From positions 363,034 to 427,033 of the forward strand of contig JALCSW010000001.1 of NCBI GenBank assembly GCA_022653695.1: a stretch of DNA of 64,000 nucleotides, written 5' to 3'. Source of the stretch: Bacilli bacterium (GTDB taxonomy: Bacteria; Bacillota_I; Bacilli_A; RFN20; CAG-826). Position 1 is the first letter of the stretch. Each line of letters starts with the position of its first letter. The notes beneath the pieces are model-generated. The model saw nothing but the letters and a program-made list of their open reading frames with translations. It ran no database searches and was not told the origin of the DNA. Below are positions 50,717-59,387 of the stretch, piece by piece. Made by a program: the position numbers and the translations under genes.

Positions 50717-52482
50717 GGCTTTTTCCGCTTTGCTAAGCGGCGGTCGAACGCTTCATAGAGGGCTTGGTTCAGCTCATTAAGCAACGAAGGATCGATTTTC
50801 GCGACTTTCCGATCGTAGGTCACGATGCCGTTGGTTTCGTTCTCGACGTCGGTCAGCTGGGTGAAAACCGCTTCGCCGAGGCCACGTCGATTTATGAGGC
50901 GGAGAATGCGCTTGCCATAAAGCTTCCTGACCGCTCCAGAAAGCCGCTTCTTGTCCCTAAACTGGGCATAACCGAAATTCTTCCTCGAGAACTTATGGCC
51001 TTTGACCCCAAGGGAGAAACCGCCGCATTCGGAGAGGGAAAGGACCCGCCTGTGATCATTTTTGAGGCGCGGGGCGACGAAATAGACGTGATGGGACTTG
51101 AAGTCGCCCGCTTTCTTGTCGAACCAACCCGAGGCCGAATCGATCGGACGGGAGGGGTCAAGGGAACGGAGCCTCTCCGTGAGACGAAGGGAATCGAACT
51201 GGCCCCAGCCTTCGTTGAAGAGCGTCCACGCGCACAGCGAGGGAACGTTCTTGAGCCGTTCGTAAGTGCCTGTCAGATCCTTCTCGAACTGAAGGCGGCT
51301 ATTGGCGAGGAAACGGCCGAGGAAGCGATGGCTCGTGTCGCTCAGTTCATATTTGACGATCGGTCTCGTGGCGATGAAGAAATCGTGGTAAGGCGAGCCT
51401 CCGCTGACGAAGTCCTGAAAAACCAGCATGCCCAGCCGGTCGCAAAGGCAGTACCAGCGACGGGGCTCGATCTTGATGTGCTTGCGGATGCAGTTGTATC
51501 CGCAGCGCTTGGCCAAAAGGATATCGTCTTCCATCGCTTTCTCACTCGGAGGGGTGAGGCCCCCGTCGGGATAGTAGCCCTGGTCAAGTGGCGCCGATAA
51601 GAACATCGGCCTGCCGTTGAGGGCGAAGAAACGCTCGCCCGCCACGGTTTCGACGCTGAACTTCCGCATCGCGAAATAGGAATGGACCAAGTCGTCCCCA
51701 TAAGACAGGCGAAGCTCATAAAGGTTGGGGTTTCCCTCGGTCCACGGATAAAAGGAGTCGCGGAAATCGAGTTCGGCCGCTCCCGTTTCCCCAAACGTTC
51801 CCCGGGCGAGGAAACGCCCTTGAAAGAAGGCTTCGACGACCCCTTCGGATTTCGCTCCGGCGAAGAAAGCCTGAACATTCAGTTTCCTTTCGTCGAAATG
51901 AGGCGTGAGCGTGAAATCCTTGATATAGGCGCCTCTAGGGACCCCCTCAAGCCAAACCGATTGCCAAACGCCGCTCGTGGCGGTATACCAAATGCCGCCG
52001 CTGCGAAGGGATTGCTTGCCTCGGGCATAGATGGGGCTCTCGGTATCGTCAGAAACGGTAAGCTCGAGGACGTTCTCGGGCTGCGGACGCTCGATCAAGC
52101 AAGAAAAAGGAAGGTACCCCCCTTCGTGATGAAGGACGCGCTCGCCATTAAGAAAGACGTCGCAAATCTGGTCAACGGCCTCGAAATGGAGCAAAAGGGA
52201 GCCCGAAAGGAAGCCGTCATCCAAATGGAATTTGCGCCGGTAATGCAAATAGTCGCCCTTATGGACGGATAAGCCAAGGCCGCTTAAAGACGATTCGACG
52301 GCAAAAGGAACGACGATTTTCCGATTGAAGCGCTCGGGACGCCCTTTCTCCTGATCGAGGGAAAAATCCCACAACCCGTTAAGCGTCAAAAAACGTTCGC
52401 GCCGAAATTGGGGGTCGGGATGCTCGCCAAGCGGGGCATCGCGGTTAAGTTTTTCGCCATAAACGGTCGTCAATGCGTTCAT
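50713..52482 (-). CDS. Glycoside hydrolase family 2 protein
   Basis: 589 residues, no signal peptide. Sugar-binding jelly roll (FLTLNGLWDFSLD, then FNRKIVVPFAVESSLSG), immunoglobulin-like domain, and a TIM barrel with KRCGYNCIRKH, acid/base E424 in NEGWGQ and a likely nucleophile E485 in LSECGGFS. The family includes beta-galactosidases, glucuronidases and mannosidases; specificity is not readable. No Shine-Dalgarno: TATTAT (52494-52489) ends exactly six bases before the ATG. Divergent from the M24 gene, sharing the ACCATT repeat region. Confidence 0.93.
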   Translation of the reverse strand: MNALTTVYGEKLNRDAPLGEHPDPQFRRERFLTLNGLWDFSLDQEKGRPERFNRKIVVPFAVESSLSGLGLSVHKGDYLHYRRKFHLDDGFLSGSLLLHFEAVDQICDVFLNGERVLHHEGGYLPFSCLIERPQPENVLELTVSDDTESPIYARGKQSLRSGGIWYTATSGVWQSVWLEGVPRGAYIKDFTLTPHFDERKLNVQAFFAGAKSEGVVEAFFQGRFLARGTFGETGAAELDFRDSFYPWTEGNPNLYELRLSYGDDLVHSYFAMRKFSVETVAGERFFALNGRPMFLSAPLDQGYYPDGGLTPPSEKAMEDDILLAKRCGYNCIRKHIKIEPRRWYCLCDRLGMLVFQDFVSGGSPYHDFFIATRPIVKYELSDTSHRFLGRFLANSRLQFEKDLTGTYERLKNVPSLCAWTLFNEGWGQFDSLRLTERLRSLDPSRPIDSASGWFDKKAGDFKSHHVYFVAPRLKNDHRRVLSLSECGGFSLGVKGHKFSRKNFGYAQFRDKKRLSGAVRKLYGKRILRLINRRGLGEAVFTQLTDVENETNGIVTYDRKVAKIDPSLLNELNQALYEAFDRRLAKRKKP

Positions 52483-52488
52483 ACGCTA

Positions 52489-52522
52489 ATAATAAACCAT
52501 TGCGAAATGGTAAAATACCATT
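52489..52522. promoter_or_regulatory. Shared GH2/M24 control region with three ACCATT half-sites
   Basis: ACCATT at 52496-52501, AATGGT at 52506-52511 and ACCATT at 52517-52522 form overlapping inverted repeats. On the GH2 strand the 17-base spacer ACCATTTCGCAATGGTT directly precedes TATTAT, nearly the same as the secA spacer. Confidence 0.55.
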
Positions 52523-52535
52523 CGGAGGCGAAATA

Positions 52536-53720
52536 ATGATTTCCTTCGCCAAAATCAAAGAATCGCTTAAGGCGCGCCAAGCCGATGCCTGGATCGTCGT
52601 CGATTACGAAAACCGCAATCCCAGCGTGGTGGCTTTTCTAGGCCGTCTAATGCTCACTAGAAAAATCTTCCTGGTCGTGCCGCTGAAAGGAAAGCCTTAT
52701 CTTATCTGCCACGCCATCGACACCGTCTTCCTTAACAAAAAGGAAATAACCGACCGCTTCGACTTGCGGGTCTATAAGGATTGGCGCGAGATGCTTTCTC
52801 TCGAGGAGGCCTTCAAATCCTATAAGCGCGTCATGATGGACGTCTCGGACAAGGGCCTCTTGCCGCGCGTCTCATTAGCCGATTACGGATCGGTGGAATA
52901 CATCCGTTCCCTAGGTTGCGAAATCGTCTCCAGCGCCGATCTTTTGCAGCGAATCAACGCGGTTTATGGGGCGCGCTCGCACGAGTTGCAGATAAAAGCC
53001 GACGAAATCGCGCTCAGAATCAAAGATGATGCCTTTAAGGAAATCGCCCGCCGCGTCGAGAAAGACGGCGGAACCGACGAATTCTCCATCCAGCGGTTCA
53101 TAAGCGAGGCCTACCACGCCGCCGGCATGGTCTATGACGAGCCCCCGATCGTCGCCATCAACCGCAACGCCTCCAATCCGCATTACGCCCCTACAGAAAA
53201 AATCCATAGCCCCATCGGGAAGGGCGATTTGGTCCTCATCGACATGTGGGCGAAACTCGATGATCCGGAAGCCGTCTACAGCGACATCACTTGGATGGGC
53301 TACGTCGGAGACAAAATCCCGCAAAAGATGAGCGACCGCTTCGCCATTTTGCGCGACGCGATCGACAAAGCGCTGGCCTTTTTAAAGAAAGAGCTCCCGC
53401 TTCGCCGCGTCGAGGGTTGGGAGGTCGACCGCTTGGTCCGGGACGAAATCGGCAAGACCCCCTATGGGCGCTATTTCATCCATCGGACCGGCCACAACAT
53501 CGCGGTGGACGTCTCCCCGCACGGCCCCGGCGTCAACATGGACGATTACGAATCCCATGACGGGCGCGAGATCGTGGACGGGATCTCCTTTTCCCTCGAG
53601 CCTGGCATCTATGCCCCCGATTTCGGGGTCCGCAGCGAAACGAACGTCTACATCGACGACCGCCGCCCGGTGGTCGTCGCGGGAAGGCAACGCGAAATCG
53701 TCCCCATCCTCGCCAAATAA
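52536..53720 (+). CDS. M24 Xaa-Pro aminopeptidase-like peptidase
   Basis: 394 residues. N-terminal creatinase-type domain, then the pita-bread fold with dimetal ligands: Asp in IDMWAKLDDPEAVYSDITW, His in HRTGHNIAVDVSPHGPG, Glu in SLEPGIY and SETNVYI. Cytoplasmic; removes N-terminal residues from proline-containing peptides or cleaves related substrates. GGAGG is seven bases before ATG 52536; the upstream in-frame ATG lies in the promoter. Confidence 0.93.
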   Translation: MISFAKIKESLKARQADAWIVVDYENRNPSVVAFLGRLMLTRKIFLVVPLKGKPYLICHAIDTVFLNKKEITDRFDLRVYKDWREMLSLEEAFKSYKRVMMDVSDKGLLPRVSLADYGSVEYIRSLGCEIVSSADLLQRINAVYGARSHELQIKADEIALRIKDDAFKEIARRVEKDGGTDEFSIQRFISEAYHAAGMVYDEPPIVAINRNASNPHYAPTEKIHSPIGKGDLVLIDMWAKLDDPEAVYSDITWMGYVGDKIPQKMSDRFAILRDAIDKALAFLKKELPLRRVEGWEVDRLVRDEIGKTPYGRYFIHRTGHNIAVDVSPHGPGVNMDDYESHDGREIVDGISFSLEPGIYAPDFGVRSETNVYIDDRRPVVVAGRQREIVPILAK

Positions 53721-53775
53721 AGGAAAAAGCGTTTCGAAACAATAGACGCGGCGAAGGCGCAACCCATCAAGGGCC

Positions 53776-54981
53776 TTATTGTTTTGCAGAAGCGAGGCGA
53801 TCGAAATAGGCCGCCAGGGCTTTTTCGTCGTCACCGCTCATCTTGAAGCAGGCGCGATACCCTTCGATCACCTGAAAACGCAGTTGCCTCAACCGCTCGG
53901 AAAGATGGGCCACCGCCTCCCCGCTCCAACCATAATCGCCAAAGGCCGAGGCCTTTTTCCCCTGCCCTTCCGTCCATGGGATGCACGTCAGCAAATCGTA
54001 GAAAAGACCGATTGCGTCCCCGACGAGGGTCGGCGAGCCAAGCAACACGAGCCCCGAAGTTCGGATATCCTCCAAGATGAGGGGTTTCGTCTCCGTGTAA
54101 TTGAGGGCATCGATTTTATGAAAGGAAACCTTGAATCCGTCCCCCTCGAAACGACGTTTAAGATATAGGGCCATCTTCTCCGTGTAACCATAGGCGCTCG
54201 CATAGACGACGCTCACGTGCCTAGGATCGCTTACGGGCAAATATTCGGCGGCGAACTTCTCGTAAAGCCCGATCTGTTTTCCGACATCGGTGTCGACGAC
54301 CGGTCCGTGGCCAGGGCAAATCATATCGATCTCAAGCGCCTTCACGCGCTCGATCGCGGCCTTAACGTAACTGGCGAAAGGCGCCATTATGTGCGCGAAA
54401 TAATACTCGACGGCTTTGTAGTAACGCTCTTTGTCAGGTTCCTTGCTAAGCAAGATGGCGTCGCTCGCGAAATGGGCTCCGAAAGCGTCGCAACTCACAA
54501 GAGCCCTCAGTTCCTCGATATAAGTGAACATAACATCCGGCCAATGGAGCAGAAGCCCGCTCACGAAGCGAAACGTGTAGCCGCCGATCTTTAGGGGAGA
54601 GGCCGGATCCATCTGAATTCGTCGGAATGGCCTGCGAATGATCTTGTCGAGATTCATGAGGGCGGGTCGGCTTGCCACGACCGTGATGTCGGGGTTCTTT
54701 TCCAAGAGCGACTCGATAGCCCCGGAATGATCGGGTTCCGTGTGGGCCACGAAAAGGTACCTGATGGCCGAAAGCGGGGCGATTTCCTCAATATTGGCAA
54801 GGTATTCGTCGGCGAAGACCTCTTTGTTCCCATCGAAAAGGACGAAGCCTTCCGACGTTTTGAGCAAATACGAGTTGTAAGAAGTCCCATCGTCGGTCCT
54901 CACGGCGACGTCGAAGACCCGTAAAGCGTGGTCAACGACCCCGACGTAATAGAAATCCTTTTTCAATTCCAACGTTTGCAT
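53776..54981 (-). CDS. Flavodiiron protein (FprA family)
   Basis: 401 residues. Beta-lactamase-like diiron domain with VAHTEPDHSGAIESL, SCDAFG and CPGHGPVV, followed by a flavodoxin domain (VVYASAYGYTEKMA, then GDYGWSGEAV). Reduces O2 or NO to protect anaerobic metabolism, receiving electrons from rubredoxin or similar. GAGGGGGA is seven bases before ATG 54981. An oxygen-scavenging enzyme fits an anaerobic gut lifestyle. Confidence 0.95.
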   Translation of the reverse strand: MQTLELKKDFYYVGVVDHALRVFDVAVRTDDGTSYNSYLLKTSEGFVLFDGNKEVFADEYLANIEEIAPLSAIRYLFVAHTEPDHSGAIESLLEKNPDITVVASRPALMNLDKIIRRPFRRIQMDPASPLKIGGYTFRFVSGLLLHWPDVMFTYIEELRALVSCDAFGAHFASDAILLSKEPDKERYYKAVEYYFAHIMAPFASYVKAAIERVKALEIDMICPGHGPVVDTDVGKQIGLYEKFAAEYLPVSDPRHVSVVYASAYGYTEKMALYLKRRFEGDGFKVSFHKIDALNYTETKPLILEDIRTSGLVLLGSPTLVGDAIGLFYDLLTCIPWTEGQGKKASAFGDYGWSGEAVAHLSERLRQLRFQVIEGYRACFKMSGDDEKALAAYFDRLASAKQ

Positions 54982-55042
54982 GGATTCATCCCCCTCGTGC
55001 TGATTATAAGGGCTCGCAAAACGTTCTGACACCCATAAGCGC

Positions 55043-55070
55043 AAAAAAGGAGGGCGCTTTCGCGTCCTCC
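55043..55070 (-). terminator. Terminator after hsp20
   Basis: Minus-strand GGAGGACGC-GAAA-GCGCCCTCC (one mismatch) followed by TTTTTTGC. Confidence 0.75.
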
Positions 55071-55085
55071 CTCAGCCCAAAACCA

Positions 55086-55514
55086 TTACTCGATGGCGAT
55101 GAGATGGGCGTCTTCGGCTTTCTTTTCGGCTTCCTTCGGGATGGTAAGCGTCAGAACGCCGTTGGCGTAGGCGGCTTTCACGCTCTTCGTGTCAACCTCG
55201 CCGACGTAGTAACTGCGCGTCGCCGTGCCGCTATAGCGTTCGCGATGGATGAAGGATCCTTTCTCGCCCTTCTCGCTCTTGCTGGCGTTGACGTTGGCTT
55301 TGATGGTCAGATACTCGTCCTTCAAGGTGACGTTGATGTCTTTCTTGTCAATGCCCGGAAGCTCGACTTCCATGACGTAGTTCTTCCCGTCATCGGTGAT
55401 GTCGGTCTTCATTTCCAGCCCTTTCGCGTAGTGGTCGTAAATAGCGGGTCCCATGAATCCCTCCGGGAATAAATCCAAGAAGAAGTTCCCTCTTTCGGCA
55501 ATGTCGTTATTCAT
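55086..55514 (-). CDS. Hsp20-family small heat-shock protein
   Basis: 142 residues. Alpha-crystallin domain (about 35-130) with MEVELPGIDKKDINVTLKD and the A-x-x-x-n-GVL motif AYANGVLTLTIPK. ATP-independent holdase. GGAGGTAC precedes the ATG. Two CIRCE elements in front show HrcA control. Confidence 0.96.
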   Translation of the reverse strand: MNNDIAERGNFFLDLFPEGFMGPAIYDHYAKGLEMKTDITDDGKNYVMEVELPGIDKKDINVTLKDEYLTIKANVNASKSEKGEKGSFIHRERYSGTATRSYYVGEVDTKSVKAAYANGVLTLTIPKEAEKKAEDAHLIAIE

Positions 55515-55533
55515 AGTCTTGTACCTCCTGTGT

Positions 55534-55560
55534 TTAGCACTCTATTGTTCCAAGTGCTAA
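55534..55560. promoter_or_regulatory. CIRCE operator 1
   Basis: TTAGCACTC-N9-AAGTGCTAA, one mismatch to the HrcA consensus, placed between the -10 box and the hsp20 start. Confidence 0.95.
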
Positions 55561-55564
55561 CTAT

Positions 55565-55592
55565 ATGATAGCTTCTCATTTAGCACTGTCAA
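55565..55592 (-). promoter_or_regulatory. hsp20 promoter
   Basis: Minus-strand TTGACA (55592-55587), 16 bases, TATCAT (55570-55565). The -35 overlaps CIRCE 2. Confidence 0.8.
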
Positions 55593-55606
55593 GTCATGAG
55601 TGCTAA
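55580..55606. promoter_or_regulatory. CIRCE operator 2
   Basis: TTAGCACTG-N9-GAGTGCTAA, one mismatch, overlapping the hsp20 -35 box and the last codon and stop of the upstream 117-aa gene. Confidence 0.93.
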
Positions 55607-55956
55607 AAGTTGGCGTTTTCCATGTTAGTGGTTGTCTTAACCACTATTTCTTCGAGTTTTTCCCCGATTTCCTTTCCATAAGCCGCCAAATCAGGGCCAT
55701 AAATAAAACCATGGGTATGGGTTAGAAGGTATTTTCTAACCTCGTTATCGATGAAGGAAGAGAGCCGCCTACCCTCGTAAGGGCACAGCGGTGGCCTTTT
55801 CATGGCGGACTCAAAAGCCCGCTTCGCCTCCTTCTCGATCGGATCGGCTCGCCATCTGCCGCGGAAAACCCGCCCATAGGGGCGGAAAGCCTCGTTGAGA
55901 AGGGCGGTTAAAAAAGAAATCAGCTCGCTTAGGCCCGCCTCATAGATAAGATTCAC
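55603..55956 (-). CDS. Hypothetical 117-aa protein
   Basis: Starts at GTG 55956 (MNLIYEAGLSELISFLTALL) and is rich in charged helices, with DNEVRKYLLTHTHGFIYGP in the middle. No membrane segment or known motif. TATATT ends five bases before the GTG and there is no Shine-Dalgarno, as for other genes here that look leaderless. It lies directly upstream of the hsp20 promoter. Codon use resembles neighbours; still, it could be spurious. Confidence 0.5.
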   Translation of the reverse strand: MNLIYEAGLSELISFLTALLNEAFRPYGRVFRGRWRADPIEKEAKRAFESAMKRPPLCPYEGRRLSSFIDNEVRKYLLTHTHGFIYGPDLAAYGKEIGEKLEEIVVKTTTNMENANF

Positions 55957-56013
55957 GCCCTAATATAGGAAAGGAAAAGGAAAACGGACCGGCAATCGTA
56001 TAGAATGATGGCT

Positions 56014-56451
56014 ATGGATAGCGGCACGCTCGCCTCAATCAAAGCCGCGATGGCCGGGGAAGGATCCCCGCTCGCGCGAATGCTCAATGCCTTGGCGTTG
56101 CTCCGCGAAGCCCTGGGCCCCAAAAGTTGGGTCGGGCTTTATGTTTACGAAGAGAAAACCAACAAATTGAATCTCGGACCGTTCCAAGGCTCGCCGGCCT
56201 GCGTCTCGATTCGACCCGGAAAAGGGGTCGTCGGAACCTGCTATGCCGCCAAGAAGCCCCTCTACGTTGACGACGTGAACGAATTCCCCGGTTACGTATC
56301 CTGCGACGCCTGCGTCAAGAGCGAAGCCTGTTTCCCCCTTTTCGCGGGAGACGACGTCATCGGCGTTCTCGACGTCGACAGCCCCGAACTGGACGGCCTC
56401 AAAGGCGACCTGACCATCCTGATGGCCGTTGCCCACCTCTTTGAAGGCTAA
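56014..56451 (+). CDS. GAF-domain free methionine-R-sulfoxide reductase-like protein
   Basis: 145 residues, one GAF domain. WVGLYVYE, LGPFQGSPACVSI, GKGVVGTC, DDVNEFPGYVSCDA and GVLDVDSP are the fRMsr pattern. Of the three Cys in E. coli fRMsr, two are here (C63, C97), but the middle one in GVCG is Val73, with a new Cys at 76; C100 and C106 are extra. It would reduce free methionine-R-sulfoxide. ATG 56014 chosen since TAGAAT ends seven bases before it and there is no Shine-Dalgarno. Overlaps the ybaK end by four bases. Confidence 0.82.
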   Translation: MDSGTLASIKAAMAGEGSPLARMLNALALLREALGPKSWVGLYVYEEKTNKLNLGPFQGSPACVSIRPGKGVVGTCYAAKKPLYVDDVNEFPGYVSCDACVKSEACFPLFAGDDVIGVLDVDSPELDGLKGDLTILMAVAHLFEG

Positions 56452-56912
56452 TCCGTCAAATCGGCGAACGTGGCCTTGCAGTAACGCGCGAGATCCGCGG
56501 GTTTGATTTCGATTTGGCAGCCCCGGCGGCCGGCGCTCACGAAGATGGAGTCCCAAAGCTCAGCCGTCGCATCGAGGTAGACCGGGTAAGGCTTTTTAAG
56601 CCCGATGGGGCTGCAGCCCCCATGCACGTAACCCGTCAAAGGAAGCAGTTCCTTCTGATGGATCATCGCGATCGATTTGGCTCCGACGGCTTTGGCGGCC
56701 TTCTTGAGATCGAGTTCGGCGTCAACGGGTACCTCAAAGGCGAATAATTGCCCTTTCCCGCTTCGGGCGATGAGGGTCTTGAAAACTCTGTCGGGCTCCT
56801 CGCCCAGAATCAGGGCGACGCTCTTCCCGTCGACCGCCTCCGGATCGTAGGAATGTTCCAAATAGGGGATGCCGGCTTGCTCAAGCAAGCGCATCGCGTT
56901 CGTTTTATCCAT
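56448..56912 (-). CDS. ybaK: Cys-tRNA(Pro) deacylase YbaK/EbsC
   Basis: 154 residues. YbaK fold with KTLIARSGKGQLFAFEVPVD, VGAKSIAMIHQKEL, the GYVHGGCSPIGLK loop and SAGRRGCQIEI. Hydrolyses Cys mischarged on tRNA-Pro. TATAAT (minus 56924-56919) ends exactly six bases before ATG 56912, with no Shine-Dalgarno, so the mRNA is probably leaderless. Confidence 0.95.
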   Translation of the reverse strand: MDKTNAMRLLEQAGIPYLEHSYDPEAVDGKSVALILGEEPDRVFKTLIARSGKGQLFAFEVPVDAELDLKKAAKAVGAKSIAMIHQKELLPLTGYVHGGCSPIGLKKPYPVYLDATAELWDSIFVSAGRRGCQIEIKPADLARYCKATFADLTD

Positions 56913-56936
56913 ATCCGTATTATAACGTGAGGCCAT

Positions 56937-56961
56937 AAAAAAGCCCCTCGCGAAGAGGGGC
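56937..56961 (-). terminator. Terminator after the four-helix membrane protein
   Basis: Minus-strand GCCCCTC-loop-GAGGGGC followed by six T. Confidence 0.9.
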
Positions 56962-56976
56962 GATCGTCAAACGGGC

Positions 56977-57468
56977 TTATTTGGCCTTAAAGGCGAGAAC
57001 GCCGCCGACGCAGGAAGCGAGTCCGCAGGCAACCGCGGCGACGCCGGCCCCGATAAAGCCCCAGGACAAAACGAGATTCGGATAGTTCGTCGCATTCGCG
57101 GCGACGATCGGCTTGGCAAGAACGTAAAGGACGCCGGAAGCAATGGCGAGCAACCCCGCGACGAAGGCGAGGAAGCCGCCGAACTTAGTGCTTGAGCCAA
57201 AGCCCATGAGAAGGGCCAAGACGATAAAGGCGGCTGCGACGACAAGCATGACGAAGGCGGCGATGAAAGCGCCGTATCCGTTGACCGTCAGGTCTTGGGT
57301 TTTATTGCCGAAGACGAAGTCATAGGCGCGGAAAGTCTCGGTATAAGCCGATCCGCCCCCGTCAACCGTTCTCACGAATCCGGCCCCCAAAGGAAGCAAG
57401 AGGGCCCCGAGGCAAAGGACGGCGGCCAAGAGGAGCAGGATGCCGAAGATAGAAGTGCTTTTTTTCAT
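56977..57468 (-). CDS. Four-helix membrane protein of unknown function
   Basis: 163 residues, four membrane helices (about 6-28, 62-86, 93-115 and 132-158) with a short extracellular loop after the first helix (FVRTVDGGGSAYTETFRAYDFVFGNKTQD). No lipobox. GGAG lies nine bases before ATG 57468. Family not recognised. A 19-base palindrome sits 32 bases upstream. Confidence 0.7.
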   Translation of the reverse strand: MKKSTSIFGILLLLAAVLCLGALLLPLGAGFVRTVDGGGSAYTETFRAYDFVFGNKTQDLTVNGYGAFIAAFVMLVVAAAFIVLALLMGFGSSTKFGGFLAFVAGLLAIASGVLYVLAKPIVAANATNYPNLVLSWGFIGAGVAAVACGLASCVGGVLAFKAK

Positions 57469-57499
57469 AGTGTCTTTCTCCAAGAAGTGGAAACGAAAC

Positions 57500-57518
57500 A
57501 ATATTACTAGGTAATATT
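57500..57518. promoter_or_regulatory. 19-base palindrome AATATTAC-TAG-GTAATATT
   Basis: Perfect eight-base arms, AT-rich inside GC-rich DNA, upstream of the four-helix protein gene. Candidate operator; regulator unknown. The rest of 57519-57710 holds no gene I can support. Confidence 0.5.
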
Positions 57519-57710
57519 CCCCACTGCAAGGAAGGATGTGGCGAACGGGCTCCATGAAAACGGCCTCGTGAGCGTCCAAACGACCTCAGGGAGGAACGGC
57601 TGCCGCAATCGCGATCCGCCCGAAACGACGGCTCCACGAGAAGCGTTTGGTAGCGGAAACGCCAAAGAAAGCGCTCTTGCGATCGCCCTCCTGGAAATAA
57701 AGTCGCTCCT

Positions 57711-59315
57711 CTAGGCGACCGAAACGGTCAATCTGACGCCCGAATCGGTGCAATCGGAAACCGCTACGCGATAGATAAAGGAGGATCCGTCGTCCATCGT
57801 CTCCTTGGGAAACTGACTCCTGAAGGAGGGGAAATCGAACATGTCGCCCTCTTGAAAGAGGGTGCTGTTGTTCGCCCGCGGCAAATCCCTCCGCGCCGTG
57901 ACCTCGTTTATGAAGGAACGGCCGCCATGGTCGATTTCGGAGATGAGCTTGAAAGAGGAATCGATGTAGGAGGAAGAACGGGTGTTCGAGGTGCCGACGA
58001 TCGTCGCCAAATTGTCGCCAGCCACGATCTTGTCGGTGAGGGAGCCAACGCGCCAGGCGCCGCCGCGATAGACCTTGGTAAGAAGGCGCGCGTCCACGTG
58101 GTAAATCCTGACGCCGCTCTCGCTGAAGCCCCGAACCCCGTTGCCGCGATAGCCGGCGATGCCGCTGTCGGATTCGTTGAGGCCCGTGGGGGTATAGTAC
58201 TCAAGCAGCATATACTCGTCGAAGGCGCTGCCGTTCCACCCCTCGGCCGTAGGAAGCAAAACGCAGTTGGGCCCGCCGCTAGTGGCGCTTGGAGACAATT
58301 CGATCTCCACGCTCCCCGCGTTGCCGCTCACGACGTAAGGCTCAACCCACCCCAGCGCGAACTTGCTAAAAGCGTCGTGGTCGATGACGTTGGCGTCCAT
58401 CATGTCGACGGAACCCATCGGAGAGGAAAACTTGCCCGAAGAGCCATAATCGTAATAGTCGTCGAGCCCCATAAGGTGACCCGTTTCATGAATATAGATG
58501 TGGGAATCGACTTTGTTTGGCCCGTATCCATCGTACATGCAATCATAGGAAGCCCAGAAATATCGGCTTAAGGAAGGCGAGGAGAGGGAAGCCTCCTTCA
58601 AGGGGGAGCCGTTGCTCCTATAGGCATCGTAAGTGAAGGCCCAAAACGTCGAATTGGGATCGCTCGAACGAGCCACCGCGGTGCCATTCCACACGGAATC
58701 GCCGTCGTTCGGGCAACTGAAAATAGCCATGACGGCGTCCAAATACCCATCTCCGTTCGTGTCGAACCGGGCGGCGTCATCGTTGTCTTTCTTATAGGCA
58801 TCCACCGCTTCCGCGATGATGGAGGCGACTTTGGACTCATAGGCGTCGTTGGCGGCGACTATCTCCTCGGCGGTAAGCCCGCATTCGTAAAAATCGGCCA
58901 CCTCGCCCGCAAGACGGAGTTTGCCATAGCTCGAGGTCGCGTAGTAACTCGCGACCGACTGCCACCCGGTGTCGCCCGCGGCTCCGAAAACGGCTTTCCC
59001 GATATCCGCTTTGGCCGTTGCGGTAGCGTTGCTTTCGTATCCTTTGATTGCGATCGGCAAAACCAGAACCTCTTCGTCCCCTTGGCTAGGGAGCCCCGAA
59101 GGACCCGAGGAAACGCTCACGTCCTCATAATCGTAAAGGCTTGGCGACGACGCATAGGACAAGGCGACGGGCCCGCTCGAAGAAGAAGAGAAAAAGGAAG
59201 AGGAGGCCAAAGAGGCGCTCATTGACGGCTTGGAGGAGGCCGTGGGATAGAAAAGGCACGAAGAAAGGATCATGGCGGATAGCCCAACAAGAACGAAAAG
59301 TCCGATTTTCTTCAT
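57711..59315 (-). CDS. M6-like metalloprotease lipoprotein (paralogue A)
   Basis: 534 residues. Signal peptide MKKIGLFVLVGLSAMILSSC with lipobox Cys, then a Ser-rich spacer. The catalytic zinc motif HETGHLMGLDDYYDYG starts at residue 276, preceded by DTNGDGYLDAVMAIF, a calcium-binding-type Asp loop. Immune-inhibitor-A/M6-like organisation; surface-anchored endopeptidase. AGAGAGG precedes ATG 59315. Confidence 0.88.
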   Translation of the reverse strand: MKKIGLFVLVGLSAMILSSCLFYPTASSKPSMSASLASSSFFSSSSSGPVALSYASSPSLYDYEDVSVSSGPSGLPSQGDEEVLVLPIAIKGYESNATATAKADIGKAVFGAAGDTGWQSVASYYATSSYGKLRLAGEVADFYECGLTAEEIVAANDAYESKVASIIAEAVDAYKKDNDDAARFDTNGDGYLDAVMAIFSCPNDGDSVWNGTAVARSSDPNSTFWAFTYDAYRSNGSPLKEASLSSPSLSRYFWASYDCMYDGYGPNKVDSHIYIHETGHLMGLDDYYDYGSSGKFSSPMGSVDMMDANVIDHDAFSKFALGWVEPYVVSGNAGSVEIELSPSATSGGPNCVLLPTAEGWNGSAFDEYMLLEYYTPTGLNESDSGIAGYRGNGVRGFSESGVRIYHVDARLLTKVYRGGAWRVGSLTDKIVAGDNLATIVGTSNTRSSSYIDSSFKLISEIDHGGRSFINEVTARRDLPRANNSTLFQEGDMFDFPSFRSQFPKETMDDGSSFIYRVAVSDCTDSGVRLTVSVA

Positions 59316-59387
59316 AAAACCTCTCTTTGGACGCGGCAAGGAAGCAACATGGTCTTCCATTAACGGCGCGAATCCGATTTTTGTGGC

